Source of the DNA: Alphaproteobacteria bacterium US3C007
GTDB taxonomy: Bacteria > Pseudomonadota > Alphaproteobacteria > Rhodobacterales > Rhodobacteraceae
NCBI GenBank assembly: GCA_034423775.1
Contig: CP139918.1
Span: forward strand, 1,550,001 to 1,614,000
Direction of reading: 5' to 3'
Length of the DNA: 64,000 nucleotides
Shown here: one piece after another, positions 43,973 through 53,357 of the stretch
How positions within the stretch are numbered: the first letter of the stretch is position 1
Layout of the letters: each line of letters opens with the position of its first letter
Made by a program: the position numbers and the translations under genes
The notes under the pieces: generated by a model
Told to the model about the DNA's origin: nothing
What the model saw: the letters and a program-made list of their open reading frames with translations, nothing else
The model's database searches: none

Positions 43973-46234
43973 ATGAGCCGATTTTCTGCGCCGATTGCCG
44001 AACAGATTTGGGATATGAAATATCGCTTGAAAACGGCGGATGATGAACCGATCGATGCTTGCGTTGAAGAAAGCTGGCGGCGCGTTGCCAAGGATCTGGC
44101 CCGCGTTGAGGCGGAGCCCGGTATTTGGGAGGAAAAATTCTACGCTGCTTTGGAAGATTTTAAATTTTTGCCCGCCGGGCGGATTGCCGCTGGCGCCGGG
44201 ACGCAGCGCAAAGTCACGCTGTTCAATTGCTTTGTGATGGGCACGGTGCCCGATGATATGGGTGGTATTTTTGATATGCTCAAGGAAGCCGCGCTGACCA
44301 TGCAGCAGGGCGGAGGGATCGGGTATGATTTTAGCACGATCCGCCCCAAAGACGCTTTGGTCAAGGGCGTGGCTGCAGATGCATCGGGGCCGCTCTCGTT
44401 CATGGATGTCTGGGACAGTATGTGCCGCACCATTATGAGCGCGGGATCGCGCCGTGGCGCGATGATGGCCACATTGCGCTGTGATCACCCCGATATTGAA
44501 GATTTTATTGCTGCGAAATCGGATCCGGCACGGTTGCGCATGTTCAATGTTTCGGTGCTGGTGACGGATCCGTTTATGGCGGCGGTGAAGGCGGATGATG
44601 ACTGGGATCTGGTGTTTGAGGGGCGAATTTACAAAACGCTTTCGGCGCGCAAGCTCTGGGATCAAATTATGCAATCGACCTACGAGTTCGCCGAGCCAGG
44701 AGTGATTTTCATAGATCGGATCAATCAGGCCAATAATTTGAGCTATTGCGAAACCATCGCAGCCACAAACCCCTGCGGAGAACAACCTTTACCACCCTAT
44801 GGGGCCTGTTTGCTGGGCTCGATCAATCTGGCGCGCCTGGTAGAGGCGCCCTTTGAACGCGGCGCGCAATTAAGTGCGGCGGCGCTTCAGGATCTGGTGG
44901 CAACCGCTGTGCGGATGATGGATAATGTGGTGGATGCCTCAAATTTTCCGCTTGAGGCGCAGGCGCTTGAGGCGCGCAATAAGCGCCGGATCGGGCTTGG
45001 GGTGACCGGCTTGGCCGATGCGTTATTGATGCTTGGCTTGCGCTATGGCTCCGAGGCAGCGGCGCGGCAAACCGAAGATTGGTTGCACGCGATCGCGCGC
45101 GCCGCCTATCTGGCCTCGGTGCAATTGGCCAAGGAAAAGGGCGCGTTTCCGCTCTTTGAGGCAGATCCTTATCTGGCCTCGGGCGCGATGCAGGGAATGG
45201 ATGAGGATGTGCGCGCCGAAATTGCAACGCATGGCATTAGAAACGCTTTGCTCACATCCATCGCCCCAACCGGCACTATTAGCCTTTATGCCGGCAATAT
45301 CAGTTCGGGGATTGAGCCGGTTTTCGCCTATGCCTATACGCGCAAAGTGCTGCAAAAAGACGGATCGCGCAGCGAAGAAGAAGTTGTGGATTACGCCGTT
45401 CAAATGTGGCGCGATAAATTCGGTGATGCCGATCTGCCCGATTATTTTGTCAACGCGCAAACCCTTGCCCCAAAAGATCACGTAAAAATGCAGGCGGCGG
45501 CGCAAAAATGGGTGGATAGCTCAATCTCGAAAACCATCAATTGCCCCGAAGATATCAGCTTTGAGGCGTTCAAAGAAGTCTATAGCGCCGCCTATGAAAG
45601 CGGCTGTAAAGGCTGCACGACCTATCGACCCAACGCGGTGACGGGCTCGGTGCTAAGCGTGTCTGAAAGCAGCGAGACCACGCCCGAAACCGATCAGGGC
45701 GCCGAGGTGATCTATATGTCCGAGCCGCTGGACCGCCCGCAGGCCTTAGAAGGGCAGACCTATAAGTTGAAATGGCCCGATAGCGAGCATGCGATTTATC
45801 TCACGGTGAATGATGTGGTGGTGAATGGTCACCGACGCCCGTTTGAAGTGTTCATCAATTCGAAAAACATGGAGCATTTTGCATGGACGGTGGCGCTGAC
45901 GCGGATGATTTCCGCCGTGTTCCGGCGCGGGGGCGATGTGTCTTTCGTGGTGGAAGAGCTGAAGGCCGTGTTTGATCCGCGCGGCGGCGCCTGGATCAAG
46001 GGCAAATATATCCCCTCGATTCTGGCGGCGATTGGCGGCGTTTTGGAAACCCATATGGTGGCGATCGGATTTTTGGAAGGCGAAGGGCTGGGGCTCAAGC
46101 AAGATCCGCAGGCCGTGATGCCGGCAGGGGCCTCGGGCAAGGGCAAAGCCTGTTCCAGCTGTGGGCAATATGATTTGCGCATGGTGGAAGGCTGCATGAC
46201 CTGCGCCAGTTGCGGCTATTCCAAATGTGGCTGA
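43973..46234 (+). CDS. nrdJ: Adenosylcobalamin-dependent ribonucleoside-diphosphate reductase, class II
   Basis: 753 residues, the shorter (NrdJ/Z) type. It makes deoxynucleotides with adenosylcobalamin as radical source, needing no oxygen and no separate radical subunit. The catalytic pieces are FNCFVMGTVPDD (redox cysteine), GGGIGYDFSTIRP, NPCGEQPLPPYGACLLGSIN (active-site cysteine and glutamate) and PTGTISLYAGNISSGIEP. The C-terminal tail has a CSSCGQ...CMTCASCGYSKCG cysteine block for reduction by thioredoxin. Upstream sequence shows no cobalamin riboswitch that I can recognise. Monocistronic. Confidence 0.95.
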   Translation: MSRFSAPIAEQIWDMKYRLKTADDEPIDACVEESWRRVAKDLARVEAEPGIWEEKFYAALEDFKFLPAGRIAAGAGTQRKVTLFNCFVMGTVPDDMGGIFDMLKEAALTMQQGGGIGYDFSTIRPKDALVKGVAADASGPLSFMDVWDSMCRTIMSAGSRRGAMMATLRCDHPDIEDFIAAKSDPARLRMFNVSVLVTDPFMAAVKADDDWDLVFEGRIYKTLSARKLWDQIMQSTYEFAEPGVIFIDRINQANNLSYCETIAATNPCGEQPLPPYGACLLGSINLARLVEAPFERGAQLSAAALQDLVATAVRMMDNVVDASNFPLEAQALEARNKRRIGLGVTGLADALLMLGLRYGSEAAARQTEDWLHAIARAAYLASVQLAKEKGAFPLFEADPYLASGAMQGMDEDVRAEIATHGIRNALLTSIAPTGTISLYAGNISSGIEPVFAYAYTRKVLQKDGSRSEEEVVDYAVQMWRDKFGDADLPDYFVNAQTLAPKDHVKMQAAAQKWVDSSISKTINCPEDISFEAFKEVYSAAYESGCKGCTTYRPNAVTGSVLSVSESSETTPETDQGAEVIYMSEPLDRPQALEGQTYKLKWPDSEHAIYLTVNDVVVNGHRRPFEVFINSKNMEHFAWTVALTRMISAVFRRGGDVSFVVEELKAVFDPRGGAWIKGKYIPSILAAIGGVLETHMVAIGFLEGEGLGLKQDPQAVMPAGASGKGKACSSCGQYDLRMVEGCMTCASCGYSKCG

Positions 46235-46418
46235 GTTACTGTGGTTCTCGCTTTGATGTTTGAGGCGAGTTAGCGCGGTTCTGCCAATCAGCAATGCGCA
46301 AACTCACGGCCCAGTGCGCTGTGTTCAGGCGCGCTAATATCAAAGCGCCGGTTTGCCCTGCCCTAAAACGGCCATTATTCTTTGCTTTAACTGATGCGTT
46401 TTTAACGAGTGTTGGTTT

Positions 46419-46874
46419 ATGCGGTATATTTTCATCTTGGCGCTTTGCGCATTAATGGGTTGCGAGGAAAAAGAGGTAATCGAACCTTTGGCCATTACGC
46501 CGTCCGGTTGGCCCGAGGCTATTTTTAAAAACAAAAGCCGAAAATCGCTATCCGAAACCTTTGCTGTCACTTGCGCTAAGATTGGCGCGACGATTGTCGA
46601 AGAATCCGAAACCCGCGTGAAATGCGATAAAAATATTTCCGAAGGCGTGAAAAGCTGGGGCCGCGCGTTTCTGGGCACGGGCCATTCCAGCGATATCCAT
46701 GTCTATATTCAATTTAATCTGATCAAACGCGGCGCGGATACGCATGTGTAAGTGCTTGAATGGATGCAGCTGCAAATGCCAAGGGGGCAGATCCGGCGCA
46801 AAGACTATAATACGCCTTATTACAATAATGATGCGCAAGCCTATTTGTATAAAATTGGGGGGCAGCCGGTTTAA
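46419..46874 (+). pseudogene. Lipoprotein gene with internal stop codon
   Basis: The ATG opens a lipoprotein: MRYIFILALCALMGCEEKEV with a lipobox ending at C15. The frame stops at TAA 46749-46751, after GADTHV, giving 110 residues. But the same frame continues as convincing protein right after the TAA: VLEWMQLQMPRGQIRRKDYN then TPYYNNDAQAYLYKIGGQPV and a second stop at 46872. A single C-to-T change (CAA or CAG to TAA) explains the break; the original would have been 151 residues. I do not recognise the family. A sequencing error or a functional short form cannot be excluded. Confidence 0.65.
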
Positions 46875-47125
46875 CCGCCCTGCGGTTTTGGACTGGCCCC
46901 GAAATGCTGACGCATCGGGCGATCCAATTGCCCCGCCATTATGCCACCCTTTACCACATCCAAAATGGTGATCTCCAAGCCTTGGCCATCGGCGCTGGGG
47001 CGCGACTCGACCTCTGTATGCGAGGCTTGATTGTAAATATTTACCTTCATCCCGCCCAGCGCTTGCGCGCCGCCGCTGCCGCCCACCAGCCCGCCGGTTG
47101 CAAGCCCGCCTAACGCCTTTTTCAA
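46871..47125 (-). pseudogene. C-terminal fragment of a phage tail tape-measure protein
   Basis: The frame encodes a glycine-rich stretch (GGLATGGLVGGSGGAQALGG) followed by MKVNIYNQASHTEVESRPSA, then LEITILDVVKGGIMAG and a short basic tail. The order Gly-rich segment, 'VNIYN' strand, 'LEITILD-V...' helix and variable tail is the typical C-terminus of lambda-type tape-measure proteins, which otherwise run to many hundreds of residues. No other tail gene is nearby, so this is a prophage relic. The last few codons overlap the end of the lipoprotein pseudogene on the other strand. Confidence 0.5.
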
Positions 47126-47161
47126 ACTGGCCTTTCGCGGCGCTGCAAATTACAACACAGC

Positions 47162-47761
47162 ATGGCTAAACACACGGAAGATTTCAAAATTGAGGCGCTG
47201 CTTGAGTGCAGGCTTTGCGCAGATCAATTCGCCGCAACGCAAAATGCGCATCAGCCAAGGCCGGTTTTTCAGGGCAATCCGCGCGCGAAAATTTTAATCG
47301 CAGGGCAGGCGCCGGGCGCGCGGGTGCATCGCTCGGGCGTTCCGTTTAGCGATCCCTCGGGTGATCGATTGCGGGCGTGGATGGGGCTTGCGCCCGACCA
47401 ATTTTATGATCCAGAGCGTATTGCGATTTTACCAATGGCGTTTTGCTTTCCGGGCTATTCCGCGCAAGGCGCCGATTTGCCACCGCCCAAAATCTGCGCG
47501 GCCACGTGGCGCGCGCAAATGCTTGCCCGTTATCCAAACCTCGAACTGCAGCTTCTGGTGGGGGGCTATGCGCAGAAATGGCATTTGAACACCAAGGCCA
47601 GTTTGGGGCAGGTGATGGCGCAGTGGCGCCGCGACCTACCGGCAATTTTACCCTTGCCGCACCCGTCCTGGCGCAATAATGCGTGGCTCAAGAAAAACCT
47701 GTGGTTTGAAGCCGATCTGCTGCCCGAGTTGCAGCGGCGCGTGAAGGAGCTGATGCGATGA
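47162..47761 (+). CDS. Uracil-DNA glycosylase superfamily protein
   Basis: 199 residues of the COG1573-like UDG fold. The glycosylase motif 1 region is ILIAGQAPGARVHRSGVPFS and the DNA-intercalation motif 2 is LPHPSWRNN. The cysteines seen in family 4 iron-sulfur members are only partly present (C17 and C20, ECRLC), so cluster binding is doubtful and activity on uracil is unproven. It overlaps the sseB-like gene by ATGA. Might be DNA repair or act on another base lesion. Confidence 0.8.
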   Translation: MAKHTEDFKIEALLECRLCADQFAATQNAHQPRPVFQGNPRAKILIAGQAPGARVHRSGVPFSDPSGDRLRAWMGLAPDQFYDPERIAILPMAFCFPGYSAQGADLPPPKICAATWRAQMLARYPNLELQLLVGGYAQKWHLNTKASLGQVMAQWRRDLPAILPLPHPSWRNNAWLKKNLWFEADLLPELQRRVKELMR

Positions 47762-48549
47762 GCGTTGAAACGCCGCTTGATCGGGCGCATGCCAAGATGC
47801 AATCTGCATCTGACCAAGATGCGGCGCTATTGGGCTTTTATGAGCGGCTGGCGGATGCCGAATTGTTTTTGCTGCTGACGCAGCCGCCGGTTGGAGAAGC
47901 GGTAGAGCCAGAGATTTTCGATCTGCAAGAGCATTCTTATGTTTTGGTTTTTGACCGTGAAGACCGGCTGTCAGAATTTACCGGCCAAATTTCACCCTAT
48001 GTGGCGCTTTCCGGGCGCGCGGTTATCGCGATGCTGGTGGACCAAAAGCTTGGCCTTGGGGTGAATTTAGACGTGGCCCCCTCGCAAATGCTTTTGCCGC
48101 CCGAGGCGATTGGCTGGTTGTCGCAAACATTGGCGCAAACAGCCGAGGAAGTCTCGCTGCAGCCTATGGCGTTTTATACGCCCTCCGATATTCCGCAAGC
48201 GGTCTTGGAAAGTTTGGATAGCAAATTGGTGTCTGCGGCGGGTCTGGTGAAACAGGTTTGGCTGACCTCTGTGACCTATGCGGGGGATCAAAGGGGCCAT
48301 CTTTTGGCGTTTATTGACGCGGTTGCCGGGGCCGAGCCAGCGCTGACAACGGCGGCGCAAGAGGCGCTGACCTTTTCTGGTATCGAGGCGGGCAGCATCG
48401 ATGTGGGATTTTTCACCTCAGAGGATAAAGTGTATAAAACCTTATCGGCGCATGGGCTTAGGTTTGATTTACCGCAGCCAGAGCCAGCGGTGGCGCAAAA
48501 CCCATCAGCGCCGGGCCGCGACCCCGCCAAGCCGCCGATTTTGCGTTAA
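47758..48549 (+). CDS. SseB family protein
   Basis: 263 residues with an N-terminal SseB-type domain (FYERLADAELFLLLTQPP, and YVLVFDREDRLSEFTG, VALSGRAVIAMLVDQKLGLG). The function of stand-alone SseB proteins is unknown; the domain also occurs in type III secretion translocon protein SseB, with no sign of such a system here. Coupled to the preceding UDG-family gene. The stop overlaps the convergent response regulator stop in a TTAA. Confidence 0.8.
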   Translation: MSVETPLDRAHAKMQSASDQDAALLGFYERLADAELFLLLTQPPVGEAVEPEIFDLQEHSYVLVFDREDRLSEFTGQISPYVALSGRAVIAMLVDQKLGLGVNLDVAPSQMLLPPEAIGWLSQTLAQTAEEVSLQPMAFYTPSDIPQAVLESLDSKLVSAAGLVKQVWLTSVTYAGDQRGHLLAFIDAVAGAEPALTTAAQEALTFSGIEAGSIDVGFFTSEDKVYKTLSAHGLRFDLPQPEPAVAQNPSAPGRDPAKPPILR

Positions 48550-49268
48550 GCGGGCTTGGGGCTCTGCGTCACCCATTTGACATCGCTTAAAAAAATATAT
48601 CCGGCCCCGTAAATGGTTTTGATCAGCTGCGGGTTTTTTGGGTCTTCACGCAATTTTGTGCGCAATCGCGAGATCCGAACATCCATCGCCCGATCGAAAC
48701 TTTCACTGGCCCCGCCGCCCAGCGTTTCCTGCATTTGGGCGCGGCTTATCAAGCGCTTGGGGCTTTGTAAAAACATTCGTAACACTTCGGATTCAGCGTG
48801 TGAAAAGGGGGTTTCAAGCCCATTTTCATCTTCCAGACTATAGCGATCGAAATGCGCCACCCAAGTTGAAAAATAGGCGCTGGTACCTGTATGCGCGCCG
48901 GTGCGATCTTGGCGCAGGCGGGCGCGAATGCGCGCCACCACTTCGGCCGGATCGAACGGCTTAATGATGTAATCATCCGCGCCCAACTCTAAACCTGTAA
49001 CCCGATCTTGAACCTGCGCGCGCCCAGAAATAATGATCACCACCGCCCCTTTTTCAAGCGCCAAGCGATGCACCAGCGTTAACCCGTCGCGGTCAGGCAG
49101 GCTGAGATCTACCAAACAGACATCGGGTGTGGCCGTTTTCAGCGCGGCTTCAAATTCGGTGGCGCGCGAAAAACTAATGGTGCGAAACCCGGCATCCTCT
49201 AAGGCTTTGACCAACATGGCTCTGATTTCAGGTTCATCATCGAGAATAGACACCAAAGGAAGAGTCAT
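48546..49268 (-). CDS. Response regulator, OmpR/PhoB family
   Basis: 240 residues: an N-terminal receiver (VSILDDEPEIRAML, phospho-aspartate in VCLVDLSLPDRDG, switch lysine in IIKPFDPAEV) and a C-terminal winged helix (FSHAESEVLRMFLQSPKRLI, and RAMDVRISRLRTKLREDPKN). It overlaps the histidine kinase stop by ATGA. With the hybrid kinase upstream it forms a phosphorelay, probably acting on the divergent CoA-ligase/ABC transporter operon (inferred from position). Confidence 0.92.
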   Translation of the reverse strand: MTLPLVSILDDEPEIRAMLVKALEDAGFRTISFSRATEFEAALKTATPDVCLVDLSLPDRDGLTLVHRLALEKGAVVIIISGRAQVQDRVTGLELGADDYIIKPFDPAEVVARIRARLRQDRTGAHTGTSAYFSTWVAHFDRYSLEDENGLETPFSHAESEVLRMFLQSPKRLISRAQMQETLGGGASESFDRAMDVRISRLRTKLREDPKNPQLIKTIYGAGYIFLSDVKWVTQSPKPA

Positions 49269-51181
49269 AAAGAGGGCCCGCCGGATAAAATCGTTTCAAG
49301 GGTGCGTTGTGAAAACGGTTTGGACAAAACGGGCGCTAAAGTCAAAGCATCTTGATGCAATGGATCTGCAATCGGCAGCGATGTCATGAAAATCAATTCA
49401 GCCGATGGGTGCGGGCGCGCTTTGGCAAGCGCGGTGCCGTTTTCATCACCCTCAAGGTTTAAATCGCATAAAATCAGCGCAATATCGGGCAAGTTTTGGC
49501 ACAGGTCTAAGGCTTCGCTGACCGAGCTGGCTTCAATTACCAAATGCCCAAGATCCGTCAGCATGACGCGCATATCTTTTCGCAAACTGGGATCATCTTC
49601 AACAATCAAGACCATCGCTTTATGGGGCATTGCGGGCACTTTTCGCAGCGGTAAGCGCAATTGTGCACGGGCACCAGAAAAGCTATTGCTAAGCCGCAAA
49701 TCACCCCCGGCGAGCTTGGCGGCATCATAAACCATGGTCAGACCAAGCCCGTTCCCATCAAGGCCTTTGGTCGTGTAAAACGGGTCTAAGGCGTGCTTTA
49801 AGGCTTTTGCGCTAAATCCAGATCCTGAATCCGTGACGATAAAATCGAGCCAGATATCCGCCACAGGGCGGATTGAAAGCTTGATCCGCCCTCCCGCGCC
49901 ACAAGCGTCTTTGGCATTTAGAATTAGATTGAGCAGCGCATCCTGAAGCATCCCAGAATCAAGAAAATACGCTTCATCCGGCACTGTGTTGTGGATTTTC
50001 AAAATGATGCTTTTGGGCAGCGCAGCCTCAGCCAATGGAAGCAGTTTTTCAAGAAGCGCCTCAATATGCGTTGGTGTCGGGTTTAAATTGCGGGTTCCTG
50101 TCATGTCGCCAATCGTGTTCAGCAGGCTTCCGCCGCGGGTTGCCGCAGTTTTGGTGGCCTCGATCAAGGCCAGTGATTCTGCATCATGCACGCGGCTGGT
50201 GAGCCGACTTTGTGCGCCCAAAATAATGGTAAGGAGGTTTGCAAAATCATGCGCCAAACCGCTGGTCAGCTGAGCGGCAAGTTCGCGTTTGGCGACCTGT
50301 TGCAAGGCGTTGCGCGCTTGCGTTTCCTCGGTGATATCCATCGACAGGATATAAGCGCCTTCGATGCCCGTTTCTTTTACATCAGGCGTGAAGGCCACGC
50401 GAATGCGCCTGGCGCTGAGATCATCGGTGAATTCCAGCACGCTTGGAGTTCCCAAAAACGCTTCGCGTAATTTTGGCGAAATTTGATTATAGGTGGGCGC
50501 GCCGAGCACCTCGGAAATAGGCCGGCCAATAATGTCATTCGGTCTGTCCGGCAACACCATAGATAGACGCCGATTGGAATACCGATAGCGCCCCTGGCGA
50601 TCCACATGCGCCACATGGGCCGGAATCATTTCGCTTGTCAGGCGAGTGCGCGATTCGATTTCTGTAAGTTCGCGCTTGGCTTCCTCGAGCGCTGCGATAC
50701 TGGACTCTAATTGCCGATTTTTCGCGGCCAGTTCCTCTGAATAGGATAAAAGCTGGTCTGAAAGCTCTTCAGAGCGCAGGCGCAATAAGTTTTCTTGTTT
50801 TTTTGTTTGGGTTATGTCGGTGTAGACGGTGACCCAACCGCCTTGCGGCAAAGGGGCGCCTTCGATGCTGATCACTTGCCCATTGGCGCGGATACGTTCT
50901 ACGTAATGCGGCTCGAAGGCCTTTGCGATATCAACCTTTTCCTGAATAAAGGCTTCCGCATTTTCAACATCACCATATTCTCCGCTTTCAACCAAATAGC
51001 GGATCGTGTCTTCAAATTTAGCGCCCGGTGTTGTTAGGGATTTAGGAAGGTTAAACATTTCCCCGTGGCGTTGATTGCACAAAGCAAGCTCAAGATCTTT
51101 GTTATAGATCGACAGCGCTTGTTGAATCAAATTTAGCCCCGCCTGCGTCATGGCATTGGGATCGGTAAAGCGCTGCTCCAT
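49265..51181 (-). CDS. Hybrid sensor histidine kinase (PAS, HisKA, HATPase, receiver)
   Basis: 638 residues, soluble with no membrane segment. Two PAS-type domains come first (about residues 12-120 and 190-290: SIYNKDLELALCNQRHGEMF; HVDRQGRYRYSNRRLSMV) with a coiled coil between them. The phospho-accepting histidine is in LAHDFANLLTIILG. ATPase N, G1 and G2 boxes are NLILNAKDACGAGG, VTDSGSGFSA and GNGLGLTMV. A receiver domain ends the chain (IVEDDPSLRKDM, ILCDLNLEGDE). A cytoplasmic signal is sensed, unknown which. First gene of the kinase-regulator pair. Confidence 0.92.
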   Translation of the reverse strand: MEQRFTDPNAMTQAGLNLIQQALSIYNKDLELALCNQRHGEMFNLPKSLTTPGAKFEDTIRYLVESGEYGDVENAEAFIQEKVDIAKAFEPHYVERIRANGQVISIEGAPLPQGGWVTVYTDITQTKKQENLLRLRSEELSDQLLSYSEELAAKNRQLESSIAALEEAKRELTEIESRTRLTSEMIPAHVAHVDRQGRYRYSNRRLSMVLPDRPNDIIGRPISEVLGAPTYNQISPKLREAFLGTPSVLEFTDDLSARRIRVAFTPDVKETGIEGAYILSMDITEETQARNALQQVAKRELAAQLTSGLAHDFANLLTIILGAQSRLTSRVHDAESLALIEATKTAATRGGSLLNTIGDMTGTRNLNPTPTHIEALLEKLLPLAEAALPKSIILKIHNTVPDEAYFLDSGMLQDALLNLILNAKDACGAGGRIKLSIRPVADIWLDFIVTDSGSGFSAKALKHALDPFYTTKGLDGNGLGLTMVYDAAKLAGGDLRLSNSFSGARAQLRLPLRKVPAMPHKAMVLIVEDDPSLRKDMRVMLTDLGHLVIEASSVSEALDLCQNLPDIALILCDLNLEGDENGTALAKARPHPSAELIFMTSLPIADPLHQDALTLAPVLSKPFSQRTLETILSGGPSL

Positions 51182-51375
51182 GGTGATGTCCTTCGGTTAC
51201 GCCAAAGGGAAACGTGAAACATGCGAAAAAACAAGGGGCTGCTCAAAAAAAACTACTGATTGAAACAATTTGTAAGATTTCAGAAATTATCAAGAAACGA
51301 TTGTCGCGCAGGGTTCTGTTTGAACAGAAAAGACGGCAAAAGCCGCAGCCCTGTTCGCAAGGGAGGATAAACATT

Positions 51376-53346
51376 TTGACACAGACGTCACAGGCGCTTG
51401 ATGATCTGCGCTCTTTGCCACATTTGCTACGCAGAAATGCCAGCCGGTTTCCTGATCGCCCTGCCTTGCGGGAGAAGGAATTGGGTATTTGGCAAACCTG
51501 GACATGGGCGCAGGCCGAGCGCGAGATCACGAATATGGCATTGGGCTTGATTGAGCTTGGCGTCAAAGAGGGCGATTATGTTGCTGTGATCGGGCGCAAT
51601 CGCCCCTATATTTACGGATCACTTGTGGCCGTTCAAATGGCGGGCGCTGTGCCCGTGCCGCTCTATCAAGACGCTGTGGCCGAAGAAATGTCGTATGTTT
51701 TAGAACATTGTGGCGCGCGGTTTGTGATTGCAGGCGATCAAGAGCAGGTTGATAAAGTTCTTGAAATTCAAGATGATTTAAAGGATTTTGAACATCTCAT
51801 TTATCTCGATGCGCGGGGCATGCGCAAATACGATCACAGCAGATTGCATGATTTAAGAGCGCTGCAGCAAAGCGGTCTGGCTGCGGCTGACGGTTTGCAA
51901 AAAGAGCTCGATTCCCGTGTTGAGGCGCAAACCTTTGAGACAACATGCGTGATGCTTTATACATCAGGCACGACGGGTAAGCCCAAAGGGGTTGTGTTAA
52001 GCAACCGAAATATCATTATTTCGGCAAAGAATGCCTGTGAATTTGATGGGCTGAAGGAAACCGATAGCTTGCTGTCTTATCTGCCGATCGCGTGGGTGGG
52101 CGATTTCATTTTCTCGGTCGGGCAATCTTATTATGCGGCCTTGTGCATAAATTGCCCTGAAAGCCAGGAAACGGTTCTGTCTGATTTGCGTGAAATCGGA
52201 CCTAGCTATTATTTTGCGCCGCCGCGGGTTTTTGAAAGCATGCTCACGTCGGTGGTGTTGCGGATGCAGGATGCAAGCCGCATCAAGCAAGGCCTGTACC
52301 GATATTTCATGGCGCACGCCAGCAGGGTGGGTCAGGATATTCTGGATGGCAACGCGGTTTCGGCTTTGGATCGCTTGACCTATCTGATTGGTGATGCGGT
52401 CATTTACAGCCCACTTAAAAACGCGCTTGGGCTTAGCCGGGTGCGCGTTGGATATACCGCAGGCGAGGCTATCGGGCCTGAAATATTTGATTTCTTCCGC
52501 TCTATGGGGATCAATCTGAAGCAGCTTTATGGGCAAACGGAAGCGTCGGTTTTTGTAACTGTCCAACCTGATGGGCAAGTTTATTCGGATACGGTTGGGG
52601 TGCCCGCGCCGGATGTTGAAGTGAAAATCGCGGAGAGTGGAGAGGTGTTCTATCGATCGCCTGGGGCCTTTGTCGAATATTATAAAAGCCCTGAAAGTAC
52701 GGCCGAAACGAAAGATCCCGAAGGTTGGGTGGCCACGGGGGATGCGGGCTTCTTTGATCCTGACAATGGTCATCTTAGAATTATTGATCGCGCAAAAGAC
52801 GTTGCTAAAATGACTGATGGTTCAATGTTTGCGCCGAAATATGTGGAAAATAAACTGAAATTTTACCCAAATATTTTGGAATGCGTGGTGTTTGGTGCGG
52901 GACGAGATCGGTGCATGGCCTTCGTGAACATCGATCTGGCCGCTGTTGGAAATTGGGCCGAGCGCAATAATATTGCCTATTCAAGCTATCAGGAATTGGC
53001 GGGCCACCCAGAGGTGCTGCGCGTCATCGAGGGCCATATCGAAGAGGTGAATGTTAAAGTTGCGCAGGATGCGATGTTATCGGGCTGCCAAGTACATCGG
53101 TTTTTGGTGCTTCATAAAGAGCTGGATGCGGATGATGGGGAAATGACCCGCACGCGCAAAGTGCGCCGCAAGGTGATTTCAGAAAAATTCTCGGATCTGG
53201 TTGAGGCGCTTTATAACGGCGCTCAGGATGTGTTTACCGAAACAGAGGTCACCTATGAAGATGGGCGAAAAGGTAAAATTTCGGCCACTCTGGAAATTCG
53301 AGATGTCAAAACCGTAGCGGTCTCGGGCCGCATCGCGGCAGAATAG
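51376..53346 (+). CDS. AMP-dependent acyl-CoA ligase (long-chain type)
   Basis: 656 residues starting at TTG, with GGGAGGA 9 bp upstream; a longer frame to 51214 would add an unrelated basic stretch. Adenylate-forming motifs are YTSGTTGKPKGVVLS (P-loop), YGQTEASVF and GWVATGDAGF. The size and ELGIWQTWTWAQAEREI start resemble the long-chain fatty-acid ligases that head Liv-type transporter operons in roseobacters. It activates the substrate brought in by the following ABC transporter (inferred). It is divergent from the kinase-regulator genes. Confidence 0.9.
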   Translation: MTQTSQALDDLRSLPHLLRRNASRFPDRPALREKELGIWQTWTWAQAEREITNMALGLIELGVKEGDYVAVIGRNRPYIYGSLVAVQMAGAVPVPLYQDAVAEEMSYVLEHCGARFVIAGDQEQVDKVLEIQDDLKDFEHLIYLDARGMRKYDHSRLHDLRALQQSGLAAADGLQKELDSRVEAQTFETTCVMLYTSGTTGKPKGVVLSNRNIIISAKNACEFDGLKETDSLLSYLPIAWVGDFIFSVGQSYYAALCINCPESQETVLSDLREIGPSYYFAPPRVFESMLTSVVLRMQDASRIKQGLYRYFMAHASRVGQDILDGNAVSALDRLTYLIGDAVIYSPLKNALGLSRVRVGYTAGEAIGPEIFDFFRSMGINLKQLYGQTEASVFVTVQPDGQVYSDTVGVPAPDVEVKIAESGEVFYRSPGAFVEYYKSPESTAETKDPEGWVATGDAGFFDPDNGHLRIIDRAKDVAKMTDGSMFAPKYVENKLKFYPNILECVVFGAGRDRCMAFVNIDLAAVGNWAERNNIAYSSYQELAGHPEVLRVIEGHIEEVNVKVAQDAMLSGCQVHRFLVLHKELDADDGEMTRTRKVRRKVISEKFSDLVEALYNGAQDVFTETEVTYEDGRKGKISATLEIRDVKTVAVSGRIAAE

Positions 53347-53357
53347 GGCGGGCAGAG

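Noticed and set aside
51214..51375. N-terminal extension of the acyl-CoA ligase to the upstream ATG
   Set aside because: The added 54 residues are basic and unlike the family. The TTG at 51376 has a good ribosome-binding site.
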